A stretch of 64,000 nucleotides of DNA from Sphagnum compactum (taxonomy: Eukaryota > Bryophyta > Sphagnopsida > Sphagnales), in the NCBI GenBank assembly GCA_965153455.1, contig OZ234498.1, positions 13,764,001 through 13,828,000 of the forward strand. The letters are read 5' to 3'. The translations under genes were made by a program, and so were the position numbers. Below are positions 11,346 through 24,787 of this stretch, in pieces (position 1 is the stretch's first letter; each line of letters starts with the position of its first letter). The notes under the pieces were generated by a model. The model saw only the letters and a program-made list of their open reading frames with translations, was not told the DNA's origin and did no database searches.

Positions 11346-14300
11346 CTCTATTTTGTCGTAGACTACCTAGTAGCGCGGGTAAAGACAAAGCGAGACATCG
11401 CGGGGCATCTTCATCGGACGTAACTTTTGTGTATCATCCATGAGAAGGCAGCCTTTAATACACAATCTTCATCCTTTATGTTACACTCTATCGATGATTT
11501 AAGAATAAATCATCCACCCGGAAGGGGGGTTAGAAAAGGGGGCTTTCAGTGAGAGGACTAATTTTATGCTGAGTCTCAAGTTAACCGAAAAGTTACCAGG
11601 GTTAGCAGATGGGATGACATTATAATACATAGAAGCCGTCTTCATGGATGAATAAGTACACATGTATTACCCCTAGCTTTGATTACCGACTAGAGTAGGA
11701 ATGTGGCAGTCAGTCATTGGCTTGGCAGTATGCTCTACGGCCGCTTGATCATGACGTGGACGGCTCAGATTTAGCTCTACTGTTACCATCGCAGTCCAAT
11801 CGCCGAATCCAACGGCTAGAAACTAATCAGGCAAATGGCTTATCGCGCGTGACCTGGGTTTGGGTACGAAGGTTTAAATGCTGAGTTTAGGCTTTTCTTT
11901 TCTTTTATAAAAACTCATTTATTTCTTTTTCCATATATTTATTTATTTATTTATTTTTATTTTTAAAAAAATTCGTTGATGAACTTTCCCAACAAAAGTC
12001 AGTAACTTGGATGACATCTTGCTGACTTGGGGATTACAGGGGTTGATGGTTTTTTTAAAAATTATATATATTAAAAAAAGGGGTTACCAGACCACAATGG
12101 GTCAAACATGACCAACTGGTAGGCCTGAGTTCAATTCTTACCGGGGTTATTGTTTCACCTAATATGAGTTAGGTGGTTCGGTGGAACTCCAACAAGAAGG
12201 GGACTAAAGCCACATTTGGCTACAGGTGAAAAACATATTTACGAAAATATTTATTTGGCGAGTAGAAAAACAATTTAGGAACCCTGTTATACCCTATTTT
12301 TTGGCAACATGCTGGAACCTATTGTCTAAATCTGGCAATTTTGTTATTAAAAATAAATTCCTCAAAATCCTTTGTATTAATGAGTTCCAAGGCTTTTTTT
12401 TTTTCTTTTTTTTTTTTGGGGTGATCAGGATGTGAAATATTCTTTGGGTACCATGGTTTTAAATCCCAAAAATCCATTTAAATTATTGTAAAATATTACA
12501 AATGTCCCATGCTTAGACTAAAATCATTAAATTAAATTAGAATAAATCAAGACCTTTTGAGTTCAAATCTAGCATTTTGGGGAGGGGGGCTTTTAATAAT
12601 ATGGCCACTAATAAGAGGCCTCACTCAAGACGATATGGTAAAGGTACCAACCCCGAGTGCGGGTTCACTTGGGCCCAGATGCACCTTTTAAATCATGAGA
12701 TTGGTCATTTAAATTATTTTATTGGTTATTGAAAATCAAACAACATGTAGGCCATATGCCCTATATGAAGAAAATAGGGCAAGTGACTTGTGACATTGGT
12801 CATATGTGATGTGAGGCATGACATTACATTCATGAGTCTTTACTCTCGTGCATTAAAATATGATACAATGTGTGAAAATCAATACATAGGACTTTTTGCC
12901 TTGTTGAATAAATGCATGAAATGACTTGTGACATTTTGGTCATATGTGATGTGAGACATGACATTATTATGGTCATGATTCTTTAAATTTTATTATTATG
13001 GTGTTTAAAATATACATTTAAATTTTTTATCTTTTATTTTTTTGATTTGAAAGTTTTTAATTTTGCCCACATATTTGTCCATTTTGATTATCTTATCATT
13101 TCTTGGGCTTTGTGCTTCTTCACACTACCAATGACAATCAATTGATGTACAAAGGTTAGAACATTCATCTATTTTCATTTATTCCTTGAATTCTACAATA
13201 TCAACACAAAATTTCATATGAATTTTGAGTTTTTCATGAGATCAAATATTCCAATTCCATTAATTTGAAGAAATGAAATTCCACCTTCACCTATGGAAAC
13301 ATTTAAAAGAAAATTGTGTACCAATTATACCAAGAAATTCATATCAAACCATATCGATCTCTAAGATTTAAAGAGAGGATTAATCTTTTATTCAATGTGA
13401 CTTTCTGAATTCAAATATGTGTTAATCTCATTTGGGAGGATGAAAACATTAGTTAAACATATTGGGTGTAGTTTGACAATTTATGATAGCGATTGGCATC
13501 CATAGTCATTAGTTGAAAAACAAGAATTATATAAGCTATATTTGTCAAACAAGCAAAAGGTCACAAATTTTCAATTTCTAAGGATTAGCAAAAGCCTTTG
13601 CAATGGCAATGACTTTTGCACAACATGAAAAATACTTCAACAAAAGGGTTTTCAATAACTTCAAGTTCCAATGTATACATATAGAGAGACTAGAGCCCCC
13701 ACAACCATTGTGGTCCCTAGAACTTAAGCTTAGCATGTCTATCAATTGGCATTTTTCACATGGAATTGGTATCCAAAAAGATGACTTATGTAGCCTAAAG
13801 CTACTCTACTTAAACTAGGTCTAATGTACTAAAATTTGTCCAAGGCTTTTGCATTTGGCTTTTGTATGATGTAATATTTTACTATTGTTGGAATTCATCA
13901 CAAGGTTTTAAATATTTTTTTTGAATTTTTTTTGTTTAATGTATTTTTAAGAATTGAAATTTTTTATTTTATTTTAAAAATTTGGTGATGAAAATTAATG
14001 TAAAATGCAATGGAATATCAACTATGGCACATAAATTAATCTTGTGTTGTAATATAATGTTCCCTTAACGTTATCATATTAAAATTTGAGGAACATAATT
14101 CAGTAATTTGAATATAAAATATTTTTTTGTCAAGGAATGTTCATGATGGTCATTCTTGTGTGCATATAATTTTTTGGAGTTTATATTATGAAACCTAATA
14201 GTTAAAATCTTTGTTTTATTACAAGTTGGAAAATTTTGTGGTCTTGTTTTTTTTTTTTTGTTTGATAATTACTACAAACATGGAATAAGTATCCAAAAAA

Positions 14301-17300
14301 TTTAGGATAAAAAAACATCGAAATATAATGATATGTACAAAACATATTATTTGTGGGATTTTGTAAAAGAAAATCCATGGTTAATAACAATCACTCTCTT
14401 TCTTTCTTTGAAGCTATGCAACACATTTAAAAACTACCAATTAAAGCCAAGATTGTTAAAGGTTTTTTTGGTTCTCCTTTATACTTATATGTCAACATAT
14501 GCCTTTGTGAAATGTTGTCAAATCATCAAAGGAGCACAATTTAAATCACAATGCATTGCCATCAAGGAAAATTTTCATTGTATGGAACCTTTGTTCATGT
14601 CGAAACTATTAGTTCATTTGCCACCATATTAAATCAATTGCTTAAGATAGGAAATTGTGAAAGAATAATATCATCATTCTTTCTTACAACTTATGTGATC
14701 AAAATTTTCATAGAATCAAAATAATGAATGTTCAATATCTTTAATTATCTAAAATATGATATTTATATCAACTTGATGAATGATTGCATCAATGTTCCTT
14801 TCTAAAGATATATTTGGATATTGAATTGGTCACTTTCATTGCTACACTTGTGGCACAATTTTGACACTATCAACATTTTGAAGCCTTTTGTATTTTCATT
14901 CCCATTTTTTTACATTTCATTATTTCAAAGGGCCTTTTTAATTTCTTTGTCAAGTGAAGTCTTCAAGCACATATGATGAATTCCCTTTCAAGTGTGGTCC
15001 CAAGGAAACCAAATTTTATCCATGTGGATGACCTTACTTACAACATGAAAAATTGACCCAAGTCCTAACACAAAAGCATGTACTACAAGTGTAACCACCA
15101 CTTACTTTTACATGTCTTGAGGTCAAAATTAATATTCAAACTATTCAGTTTTTTATATGATATATTTCAAATATGTCATTGGAGCATTTGGAATAATTTG
15201 TAATGAATCTAACAATCATATATTGTATACAAGTGTTGTACAACCCTTAGTTTTACTATCTAACCTTATTTAAAAAAGACTTCAAACAATTTAAAAATGA
15301 GTACACTATTTACAAATGTCTATAAGAAAAGTGATTTGAGCCAACATTCCTTGACATTAATTTTTTGAAACATTTTTTTCCTTGTGTTTCTTTAAGTTAT
15401 AGGTAAAGTAAGGTAAGGTAACTAACAAACTAGGTAAGGTAGGTAGGATATATAGTTGAAGTTAAATAAATAAATAAATAGATAATATTAGCATTGATAT
15501 TTCAAAATCTTAATCATAAATTAAAATTATAGAATCTCATAAATAACCTAATCTAGGTAACATAAATAATTTAGGCTAGTATACCTATGTTAACTAAGTT
15601 CATATATTTGATATACCTACATGTTACATAGGGTTATGTTAGTAATATTATACTTATCAAGTAGGTAGTTATGTTAGTATAGCTTAGCTGGTTATTTGGG
15701 CTAATATAAATACCTGATGCTAATATAAATATAAGCCAATATATGTAGGCTAGTGTATTAAGTAGCTTAATATAACTTAAGTAGCATAATATTATAACCT
15801 AGGTAAGCTATAACATAACCTTGGCTAGTATAAGTTGATACCTACCTAGGTTAAGCTTCCTTACATATCTACCTATGTAACTATTGTAAAAAAATAAACA
15901 TGTTTATTAAAAATTGTTCACCAAAAAATTTGCTTTATGAAAGTGGTGGTGCAATTATATAGCCTAGCTACCTTAAGCCGCTTGGGTTAGCTGGGCTATC
16001 CAACCTAAGTTAAATAACCTAATCTAGAGAGGTAGGTAAATATATATTTCTTAGGGGGATAGGTAGGTAAATGAATGAATTATTATTATTTTGGGAAATA
16101 ATTTTTAGATAATATTAACATATTATCAAATTTTCTTGTTGCCCAATCCCATTTGACTAGTAAAAAAACCCAATAAAACAACCCAATAAAAAAGACCTAA
16201 TCAAATTGGACATGTCGAAATTGATTTGTCCAATATGAATGATTGATGAAGTTGGCAACTGTCATTTTTGGGTTGTCTTTGATTTATTTTTTGGTCAAAT
16301 AAACCATAATTTGTTATATTGACAACAATAAAACATGTGACAAAATGCACACAAGCAAAGGTTGATTCACAAAGCAAAAGGAGCTAAAGGTGGTGGTAAC
16401 AAAAGGTTTAATGTGGTGGAGATGGCAAAAGAAAAATGTCAGAACAATAGGAATGCATACAAATTTCTAGAAATATTTGTAAATAATATGTTTGGAAGGT
16501 TGTAAATTTTTTTGTTATAGATTGTAGAAAGTTTAAAAACGTTAAGATGAGAAACAATTCTAAAACCCCAAGTTGGCGAAGGTTTTGGAAAGTTTAGTTG
16601 GTGGAAAATTTTAGAAGGTTTAGTTAGTGGAAGATTTGAAAACTTGATGACACTTTAAAATGTTTTATGAGATAGTATAAAAAGAGGTCTTGAATGTAAT
16701 GAATGATGAACCTAACAATCAGTAATCAACTTAGGCATATTATGATGAAGAATAATTTATATGATAATGCATTTAAATCAACATGTCATTCATGAATGAA
16801 ATTCATTCAACATCACATATTTTATTTTTGTTCATTGTTGAGTGCTTACTCTCGATAAGTTTACATAAGGTAAGAGCACCATGAATGAACCCTAGGGCAG
16901 GCTTCAAAATTGTACACTTTCTTATGAAAATTTGACTTGAAATTATTGGTGATTCTGTGTTATTTTTTAAGCGATAATTCTCACCACACCATGTGATTTA
17001 TATACAGTTTTTTTTGTTAAAAATGCATAGGAAAATGGGATTAAAGGTAACTTATGGTGGACCAATTGCATTGGCTTTTCCATTTTCAAATTGGTGTTTA
17101 CGTCTTCTTTATTTATAAAACATTTATTTTTCTATTTTGACATAAGTCATGTTCATCTAAAAAAGTTTATTTCAAATTTTGGCATGTATAACTTTAATAT
17201 TAGGGACTTTGTTTATGCATAACTAATTCAAAACAAGCTCAAACAATATGATTTCACTTGAATTGAGTTTTATATTAACTTGTCTACCAAGGAAAAATAA

Positions 17301-19013
17301 GTGCATGGAGAAATCAAACTTTATTTGAGTGAAAATTTGCTTATTTCAACAATTTATGGTTTTCTTAGTCTTTTATTTGAATCTTTCTCATAGTTTTAAC
17401 ACAAAACGACCTTAATGATAATAGAAGTAGGTCAAAGAACAATGATTCATGAGTGCCAAGTAAAACAATTGAATGAAAATGAGCAAAAAGAAAATCAAGG
17501 AATAGAAGAGAAAAATAACATTTGAAATTCATTTCATTGCACAAATTATTAAACATAATAGAACAAAAAGAAAAAAACCTTGTTTACAAATCATTTTCAA
17601 CATTGTAAATTGGATGTTATTCATGACAAGGTAATTCATGGAAGCTTAAAAGCCCAACATATAGTGCTTTCCAACACATTGGACAACAAATGTGAAAATT
17701 TCAGATTTAATGTTTAACTTACAATTTTGATCTAGCAAAACAATAATCATGAAGAAAACTACATAAAAGCATGAATGTAACAAGACTTTGAACTACAATA
17801 AACATGAATCAACAAAACAAATTGTAATGGAAAATGAATATTAAAAAATGCATCACATAGAGAGAAAAACATCTCTTTTATGGAAAAAAATGGCACTTCT
17901 TTGTAGCCACTCGCTTATGTTGCCATGTGGTGAGTCTAAGAAGAGGCTTATTAAGACAAGAATAAGAAATTCTCCATATTTTTGCAAATTGTTTAGAAAT
18001 AAGTATTTTTGAAAATTTAACAAAGCCCTGTAAAAAGAAGATGGTATTAATCTCTGTAGCAAAATTGTCACGCAAATTGATTAGTTTGAACAAAAAAACC
18101 AACCATGTAAAAAAGATGACAATGAAGGAAAAAAAAAAACATCCAAAATAACTACATCAAAGAGGAGAAAACCACACATTGTGATTCCATTGTAAAAAAC
18201 AATGTTTTTTCCATCCTTATCATGATGATGATGTTGATTGTAAAGTCATTGTTATTTAACTAACATGATTATTTTTTATTTTTTGATTAATAAAATGTAG
18301 TTATGTCTTAATGGGATAGATTTAATTTTCATTTTAGGGATTTGGAAAATTGCAAATCACATGTGGACCATGTGAGACCTATGTGGAGATTGGTAAAATA
18401 TGGCCAAAATAGTTATCCAAGTGTAAATAATTATAACGGTAGATTTTTGTAAAGTCTTGGCTTATTAATCCTGTGTTGGAAGGTAAGTGCAGAGTTCTCT
18501 AGAAACCAAATTTGGCACACAGAGTCTATTATTAGAAGAGCATTACTATTTTAAATGAAGCAGACCAGATCATGCTGCGGAAGAGGGTCATGTCGTAGTC
18601 CTTGTACAAACTTTCTTTTTCTTTAAAAAAAAAAAAAATTAGTGGAAAAGAAGAGGGATTGCCCATTTTCCAAGCTAGATGTACATCTTATCTCTACTAG
18701 CACAGAACATGGCCCCAAGACATCAGCAGCAAAATCAGGTGCCTAAAATCATGGGCACCTAAACAGAGTTAAAAGGTAAATTAACTCACTAATATACAGT
18801 CCTGACCATAAGTAAGCATTTGATCTCTTCCAGGTTCTTCCCACTCAAGTGCTTCTACACACACCTGCAAGATAGTCAAGGCCCCCAAAGAGCAAGAGAT
18901 CAGAAAGAGAGGAGAGGAGACCTGAAGAAAAGATGCTTCAGCTTCAACATAAGCCAGATTTCTCTAACTAGGTTATCTCTAATGCTGATTCTACTCTACA
19001 TACCTCCACATCA
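11346..19013. other. AT-rich intergenic region without a recognisable gene
   Basis: No exon chain or conserved protein is seen. Visible structure: a possible tRNA-derived SINE-like tract at about 12080-12240 (a box-B-like GAGTTCAATTC at about 12127); a diverged direct repeat at about 12783-12840 and 12922-12975 (GACTTGTGACATT, GGTCATATGTGATGTGAG); a TAGG-type island at 15395-16075; and an unproven LTR-like stretch around 16600-16990 with TATAAAAAGAGG near 16676. The remainder is low-complexity A/T sequence. Confidence 0.6.
15395..16075. repeat. Degenerate (TAGG/CCTA)n island
   Basis: Long run of scrambled TAGGTAAGG, CTAGGTA, ACCTACCTAGG and GCTTAATATAAC words on both strands, including the plain tetramer (AAATA/ATAA)n near 15460. 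It looks like an ancient tetranucleotide satellite broken up by substitutions. Similar islands lie near 24.0, 44.4-45.2 and 47.7 kb. Confidence 0.6.
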
Positions 19014-22000
19014 ATGGAGCAAATTGACCAACTGCAGGACACACCAGCAGCTGTGTATGATCACACTAGTTCTCTGGAAGAGGTAAGCCATGAATTTCAT
19101 GCTCTTCTTCTTCTGAAGCTAGAATTGGACTAGGAACATACAGATAACACATATATGTAGCAGAAATACTCTATAAACCTCACATTTGACTTTTAGTCTA
19201 AGTGTCTAATAATTCTATACAAGATGCTCACAACAACAATGAATATTAAGGCCAGTTTTCTATACATGGATAATTCTATAACACGAAAACAGGACTTGCA
19301 ATGCCCTCAGATAAAAAGAAAAAGTTTGTGACATACTAAAGAGTTCAAAGGATCACAAGATGCAGCTTCAAAATGCAAGGAATTTAGTGGCAATTATCTT
19401 TTATCTTCAGAAGGATAAAACTTTGTGTGTAAACTGTTTTTCAGGATGTGATATCTAAGGTTCATATCATGAGGGATCCCAGTGACCCACAGTGGGGATT
19501 TGCTGACCTACAACTGCATTTCATTGAGCTGAGAAAAAACCACAAACCTGACCCACGGCTACTTGGTTTGGACGTCAGAGAACAACTGGGAATTACTCAG
19601 AATCAGGGCAATCACATTGCTCCAAATTCACTTGGCAGTGTCTGTCTCCCTTGGAAGGAAGATCAACTCCCTCCTCAGAAGTTAGAGGATGTAATGGACA
19701 CATTGTTCAATGCTTTGCCTGACAATGTGCAAGACAGAAAAGATGGACTAGTATGTTTGCCTTGGAAGGAAGACAATCTTACCTCTCACAGCAAGATTGA
19801 AGATGTCATGAGCATATTGTTTGAGACTTTGCCCAGCAATGTGCCAGGTCAAGTGGAAATCCTCAACTGCCAACATGGTGAGTTAACAGTGACAAGTCCG
19901 TGCAAGCTCTCCCAAGAAGATGAAGGTATGGACATTCCCTTTCTAGTTCTAAATTGAATCATGTGAGTAACCTAACACAACATATGTTGATGCAATTCTC
20001 TCAGTCCAGAATGACAGGAACATACCTTGTCCATGTATCAAATAAGATTAGCTGATTGATTTAGTTGTCCAAACCAGGACTGGAAGACAATTGTTGGTGC
20101 CTGCAATGTACCACCAGATATCTCTCTGCATTTCCTAAGTCAAATGCATTCACAGCAGGCATTGTAAGCTAGGCAATGTTGATAAAACAAGGACAATCCA
20201 ATATGTTAGGAACCTAGCCTGGCAATATACCCTACCAAAACTCATCAAATTGGTTTTCTCAAACAGAATCCAAGGATGCTTGTTGGTGCACACAATGCAT
20301 CGCTAATGATCTCAGTGCATTATCAAAGTCACATGCCGTCAGTGCAGATCCTCAGTATGGGTATCTTATGTCAGACCAGGATCTCCGAGATCAGCCAGCA
20401 CATCTCCAAAAAGTTCCCAGTTTCAGATGTGAAGGAGAAGTGCTGGGTCATGAAGTCACATTTGAAGCAGAAGACAAGATCGTGGAGTTCAACATGTTCA
20501 TGGAACTAGAGGACTCCTTCCAAAACCAATTGTCTGAAGTTGTTACTGCACTACCACAAGGTCAAGAAGTCGAGGTGCACGACACATGCTGGGATCACCA
20601 GGACTACTTCCTTGAATACTTGCTTGAAAATGATTCCAAGGGGAAAGGAGGATTTGAAAAGCTCAGTATTTGTGTGGGAGAAGAAGAGTTGGGTCATGAG
20701 CTTACCTTTGAAACAGAAGATGACAGCATGAAGTTGAACATGCTCTGCGATCTAGAGGACTCTGAAAACTGGGTATCTGAAGTGGATTGTACACTACCAC
20801 AAGTCAACGAACTCAAGACACATGACACATACAGGAATCACATGCTTGACAGTGGCTCCAAACTGAAAGGACACAACACCTGTGTGGGTCAGGGTAAGGC
20901 CCCTTTGTTCATCAATTGGGTTCCCAATGGCAAACAAAGGAAAAGAGATTCTGTGAATGAGTTCAATACATGTTTTGATCACCCTGAGTTGCTCAACATT
21001 GCAAACTCTTCCTTCACAGGAAAAGAGTTGGTTGAAATGGAGTCCTGTGCATTTAACACTGAGCTGCATATTGCAGCTCCAACCTCCAGTTCCAGAGGAA
21101 AAAAGGAACACCCGTGCTCACAAAAAGGTCACTGGTTTGACACGTCTATCCCTGGAGAAAGGAAACGTCATCAGAAGTGTGAATCAGCTCACAAAAGTAA
21201 GAGAATAGTGAAGTATGAAAGAGATAGAGGATATTGCACAGGAGTCAGGTAACAAGCCAAACCCTGGAAACTAAATACAATCAGTAGGAAGCTTTTGAGC
21301 CACAGCCACCATAGCTCAGCATGACCTGATGCCTCTATTCAATGGTCCCTGAGCATGTAATGGCCAGAAAAAATTCTGTTACATGAAGTCCAGACATGAG
21401 CTAAGCCCTTTGTGATGACAGGAGTAGACGTAATGGTGCAAGTTTCCATACATCTCTGTACTGGCGGGATGCAAAGCACGTACATTCGGATAACAAGAGA
21501 CCTTGCTATGGAGCCATTGGTACACTACAGTTCTACCCAGACTTATTGCAGTTCTTTGACAATTGCTATTCAACAGTAGCTTTGAGCACAATTGACTAGA
21601 CCCTTCAATTAAGATCTTTGAGGTGTTTATATTCAATCCAAAAACAGCAAGCTCATACAATGATGGTTTGTGATAAGCTTGAAGGCCTACATCACCTGCT
21701 GATGATTGGAGGACAATTAGTTTTACTTCAGCAGAAGGCAACTCAAATAACTACTGTTCTTTTTGTTGATTTGGATGTGATCTGCCCAACCCTTGGATGC
21801 TGTTCAATCAAATGTGATGAGATCAACAGTCAATTGTGGTAAGCCACATCCTCATTAACAAGGCTAGAATTCAGCTGCAATTTGATTTGTAGGAAAATGG
21901 GCAATCTTCAACAGCAAAAAAGACTCTATAAATTGCCTAAAGCAGTCATTTGACCCTAAAATACCTGCACAAAGATCATGGCCAAATTTGCAAATGACAC

Positions 22001-22735
22001 AGAAACATGATCAAGTAAGCTGTTGAAGATCACATGGCTTACAAGTTTGTTCTCATCTAGATGTCCAGGATGGAATCCTATGTATGGGCACCAACTGAAG
22101 CTGAGTAGATACTCACTTGCAAACATTTTGCTGCAGGCACATATATTCTTGAGAGTGTTGCAGCTCGGGTGTACGACTGCATGTCCCTCAAGCTGCATGC
22201 TGAAAAACCCCCACTTCACTTTCCAGTAAGTCCAACTGCAAACCTTTTACACTCCCACTGCACAACAATTGAATGTATGTATACTGATAGTGGTTGCATG
22301 CATGGAATGTGGCAGGATGCAGACTACAGCACTGACATCCAGGAAGCAATGAACATGACCATTCCACAGTATGCCTTGTTCTTGAAAAGGTAACTATTGC
22401 AAACTTTACAGTCATATATTTCCTTGAGACATTGCAATATGCATGTCCAATGCAATATAAGTATAGCCAAGCCTAGACTAAGGCCAACACTGCTACTCTT
22501 AAGTCCATGGTTCCTGCATCACATTATCAATGATGCTCTAACCCTCCCTAGGTCATGTACTACATGCCAAGCTGTCAATTGGAGGAGCAGAATTCAAAGG
22601 GCATCTAGTAGCCATTCCTAATTGATGTAAACCTATGGTTTAGTGAGCAGGAAGTATGCGTCTCTAAGCCATGGCAGAAGGAATAAACAATGTGTCGCTC
22701 CATCCACTCTTTCAAGTGAGCAGGTTGGTGAATAA
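19014..22735 (+). CDS. Unrecognised multi-exon protein with internal repeats and one in-frame TAG
   Basis: I do not recognise this protein. Exons that join in phase: 19014-19082, 19445-19925, 20267-21248, 21614-21838, 21915-22014, 22061-22225, 22316-22389, 22651-22735. In exons 3 and 4 the apparent stop is only the TAA of a GTAA donor. The frame is about 726 codons and ends at TAA 22733-22735. The only break is TAG at 22106-22108, between APTEAE and ILTCKHFAAGTYILES; an AAG or GAG codon there would make it whole. If the TAG is real the product is about 634 residues. Internal repeats: VCLPWKED near residues 89 and 126, each followed by an EDVM-LF-LP-NV pattern; and GHEVTFEAED / GHELTFETED, each followed by a LEDS motif. 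A CWCTQC motif is near 189-194. The C-terminal half is basic (ERKRHQKCESAHKSKRIVK). No signal peptide or membrane span is evident. ATG 19014 follows a possible acceptor at 18971, so an upstream exon is possible. Confidence 0.6.
20079..20170 (+). pseudogene. Duplicated exon-like block inside intron 2 of the unrecognised gene
   Basis: Read in frame, this intronic stretch gives LEDNCWCLQCTTRYLSAF followed by PKSNAFTA. It parallels the start of exon 3, SKDACWCTQCIANDLSAL followed by SKSHAVSA. It has an AG acceptor (AACCAG) at its left edge and ATTGTAAGC as a possible donor at its right, but that donor would leave the wrong phase for exon 3. It looks like a tandemly duplicated exon start that is now unused, or an alternative exon. 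Confidence 0.55.
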
Positions 22736-24680
22736 AGCTTGTGGCACATTTCTGGTGACAGTGATATCAAGGAGTTGGCTGCTTGCCTTTACATGTCACA
22801 TGACTGAGACATGTGAACCTCTTTGACTTAATAGCTTGGAAGTAGAATAAACGTGCAAAATTTGTGAAGATGATGATCTAAGTGTGAAGGTTTTGTGACT
22901 AAACCATGCCGTGTCACTCTTTTAGTTGGTGTTGCTGAAAAATAAGCTCTGTCAAGCATCAAGCAGCAAATGTCTTCTTCTTATCAAGAAAGCACACTGT
23001 CTCTCTTATACATACTCTCAGACACCGCATCATGCTTTTCTTTTCTTCCAAATAGTCACGGCTTGAACTCTGTGAGATCCTGGTTAGGTAGGTGGGACTT
23101 ACCGGAAGCCTTCATCTGACGTTAGCAACACTCCGAAATGCCTTTCTGGACTGGTTACCATGGACCTCCTTACCATGCCGGAGACTATCTTGCAAGAAAA
23201 TCACGGCAAGAACGCTTAGCCGTTGAACGGAACTAACATAGACCGCAAAAAGGCACCCAGCAAGAACAGATAGCGACCTAAAATGCAGAAGGAGATGCAC
23301 TTGAATTGCTGGTGTATATATGACACATTCTCATGAGCTTCATGACTCCCCTCTCAATCACTCCCAGACGCAACCTCTTTGCTATTGACCGAAACTGCTT
23401 CCGTCAGCGTCACAAAACTTCAAGAACGCTTGAAATTCAAAGCTGTACTGAGAAAAAAGTCAAAAGAGATACCTAGTGCAGCCAAACCAGAGAAAGATCA
23501 AGGATCTTATAGCCAGGTTCCACTCTTGGAACCACCTATTTATGTCTGACGCTGCCAAGGCTTGCTCAAGAAGCGCCAAAAAGCGTACTCCGTGGAGGAG
23601 CTACGACGCACAAAAACAGTGCGGCCGACGCGATTCCGAACCAAAACTCACGAAATTTAGTTCAAATCATAGCTCTTCTTCTCGTCTACCGGCATCTTCA
23701 CCGAAAATACAAGATATATTGCAGCAAAACACGATGCAAAACAGCATGAAAGACGATCGAGTACCTACAAAATGCAACTCCTGTGTGCTAGGCTCAATTC
23801 GGAGAGTTCCAGCGACGACGACGGCACACGGTCGAATTCCCTCGTGGATGAAAACGAACACAATCGTGATCCATTCGGAAAACACGATGAAAAAGGATAG
23901 ATGAATGATAAGTGGTCAGGAAACAGTTTTCCGTTGATTTCCAGTTCCCTAGCTAACCATGGTGGTTAGCTCAGTTGCTTTTTATTTCTACCTAACTACT
24001 ACTAACAACCCACACAAGCAGGTTGTTAGTTAGTAGGTAGGTAGATAAAACAGTCCTTACCCTATCTGTAAACCATCTACTTACATACTAGTTACCTATT
24101 TTCCTACCTATCTACCTATATATGAGACCTGTTTCCTACAGAACTGGTTACCAAGGTGAAACCAAATATTAACTAACTCAGTTAGAGGTTCATCCTTTTG
24201 GAGTATATACCCTTTTGGAGTAGAAAAATGGATATATATATATGTGTGTGTGTGTGTGTAAAAATGTCAATTTTTGGAAATTTAAAAATAAAATTTGAAA
24301 GTCAAATACAATGTGCAAATACAAGCATCAAAGTGTTTGATTCATCCTTGACTTGAATGAACATGTCTACATGCGAACATTGAATATATTGTAAGATAAT
24401 GATATCATAGTTAATGTTAATCTATGGGCTCTATGTTAAGCTTTTTGAATCATTTAATTTGATGAGTAATGTGAAAGTTATTGTTAATGGTAAAAAAATG
24501 TTATATGTTAGTTAAACATTATGAATGTTAGAAGACAATAGTACTGTCACTAAATGATAGTTATTGTCAAATGGTAAAATAATTATCACATGAAAATTCT
24601 AAAATGAAATTGGTTTTCGACGGTAATATTGTCAATACAATGAACTATTTTCATAGGGTAGAATAATTAGAAGTTAATTT
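22736..24680. other. Spacer with a CpG-rich segment, a hairpin and a microsatellite
   Basis: No supported gene. Position 22731 onward, AATAAAG, may be the poly(A) signal of the gene just upstream. A CpG-richer stretch at about 23380-23890 has open frames on both strands but no ATG-started conserved protein. An imperfect inverted repeat pairs 23979-24010 (TACCTAACTACTACTAACAACC) with 24021-24049 (its TAGG-type complement) around a loop of about 10 nt. (AT)n(GT)n runs at 24231-24259. Confidence 0.45.
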
Positions 24681-24787
24681 GGGAGGAATCATAATAAAAT
24701 TAATGTTAATTATTAAAAATAATACCCCAACAATAATATTATTATTTGTAGTTATTAGTGGTTATTTTGTTGTTATAGGACCAGCAC

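Noticed and set aside
12080-12240. tRNA gene
   Set aside because: A box-B-like word is present but no cloverleaf can be drawn by eye; at most a SINE relic.
16420-16990. Solo LTR with a TATA box
   Set aside because: A TATAAAAAG word and LTR-like composition are present, but no TG...CA ends, target duplication or internal retrotransposon sequence could be established.
21379-21741. Minus-strand frame of 120 codons
   Set aside because: It overlaps plus-strand exon 21614-21838, which fits a phase-consistent exon chain; the minus frame has no splice or motif support.
23476-23904. Plus-strand frame of 142 codons in a CpG-richer segment
   Set aside because: It starts at GTG, not ATG. It is rich in Ser/Arg/Lys with no recognised motif, and the opposite strand is open too, as expected from composition.
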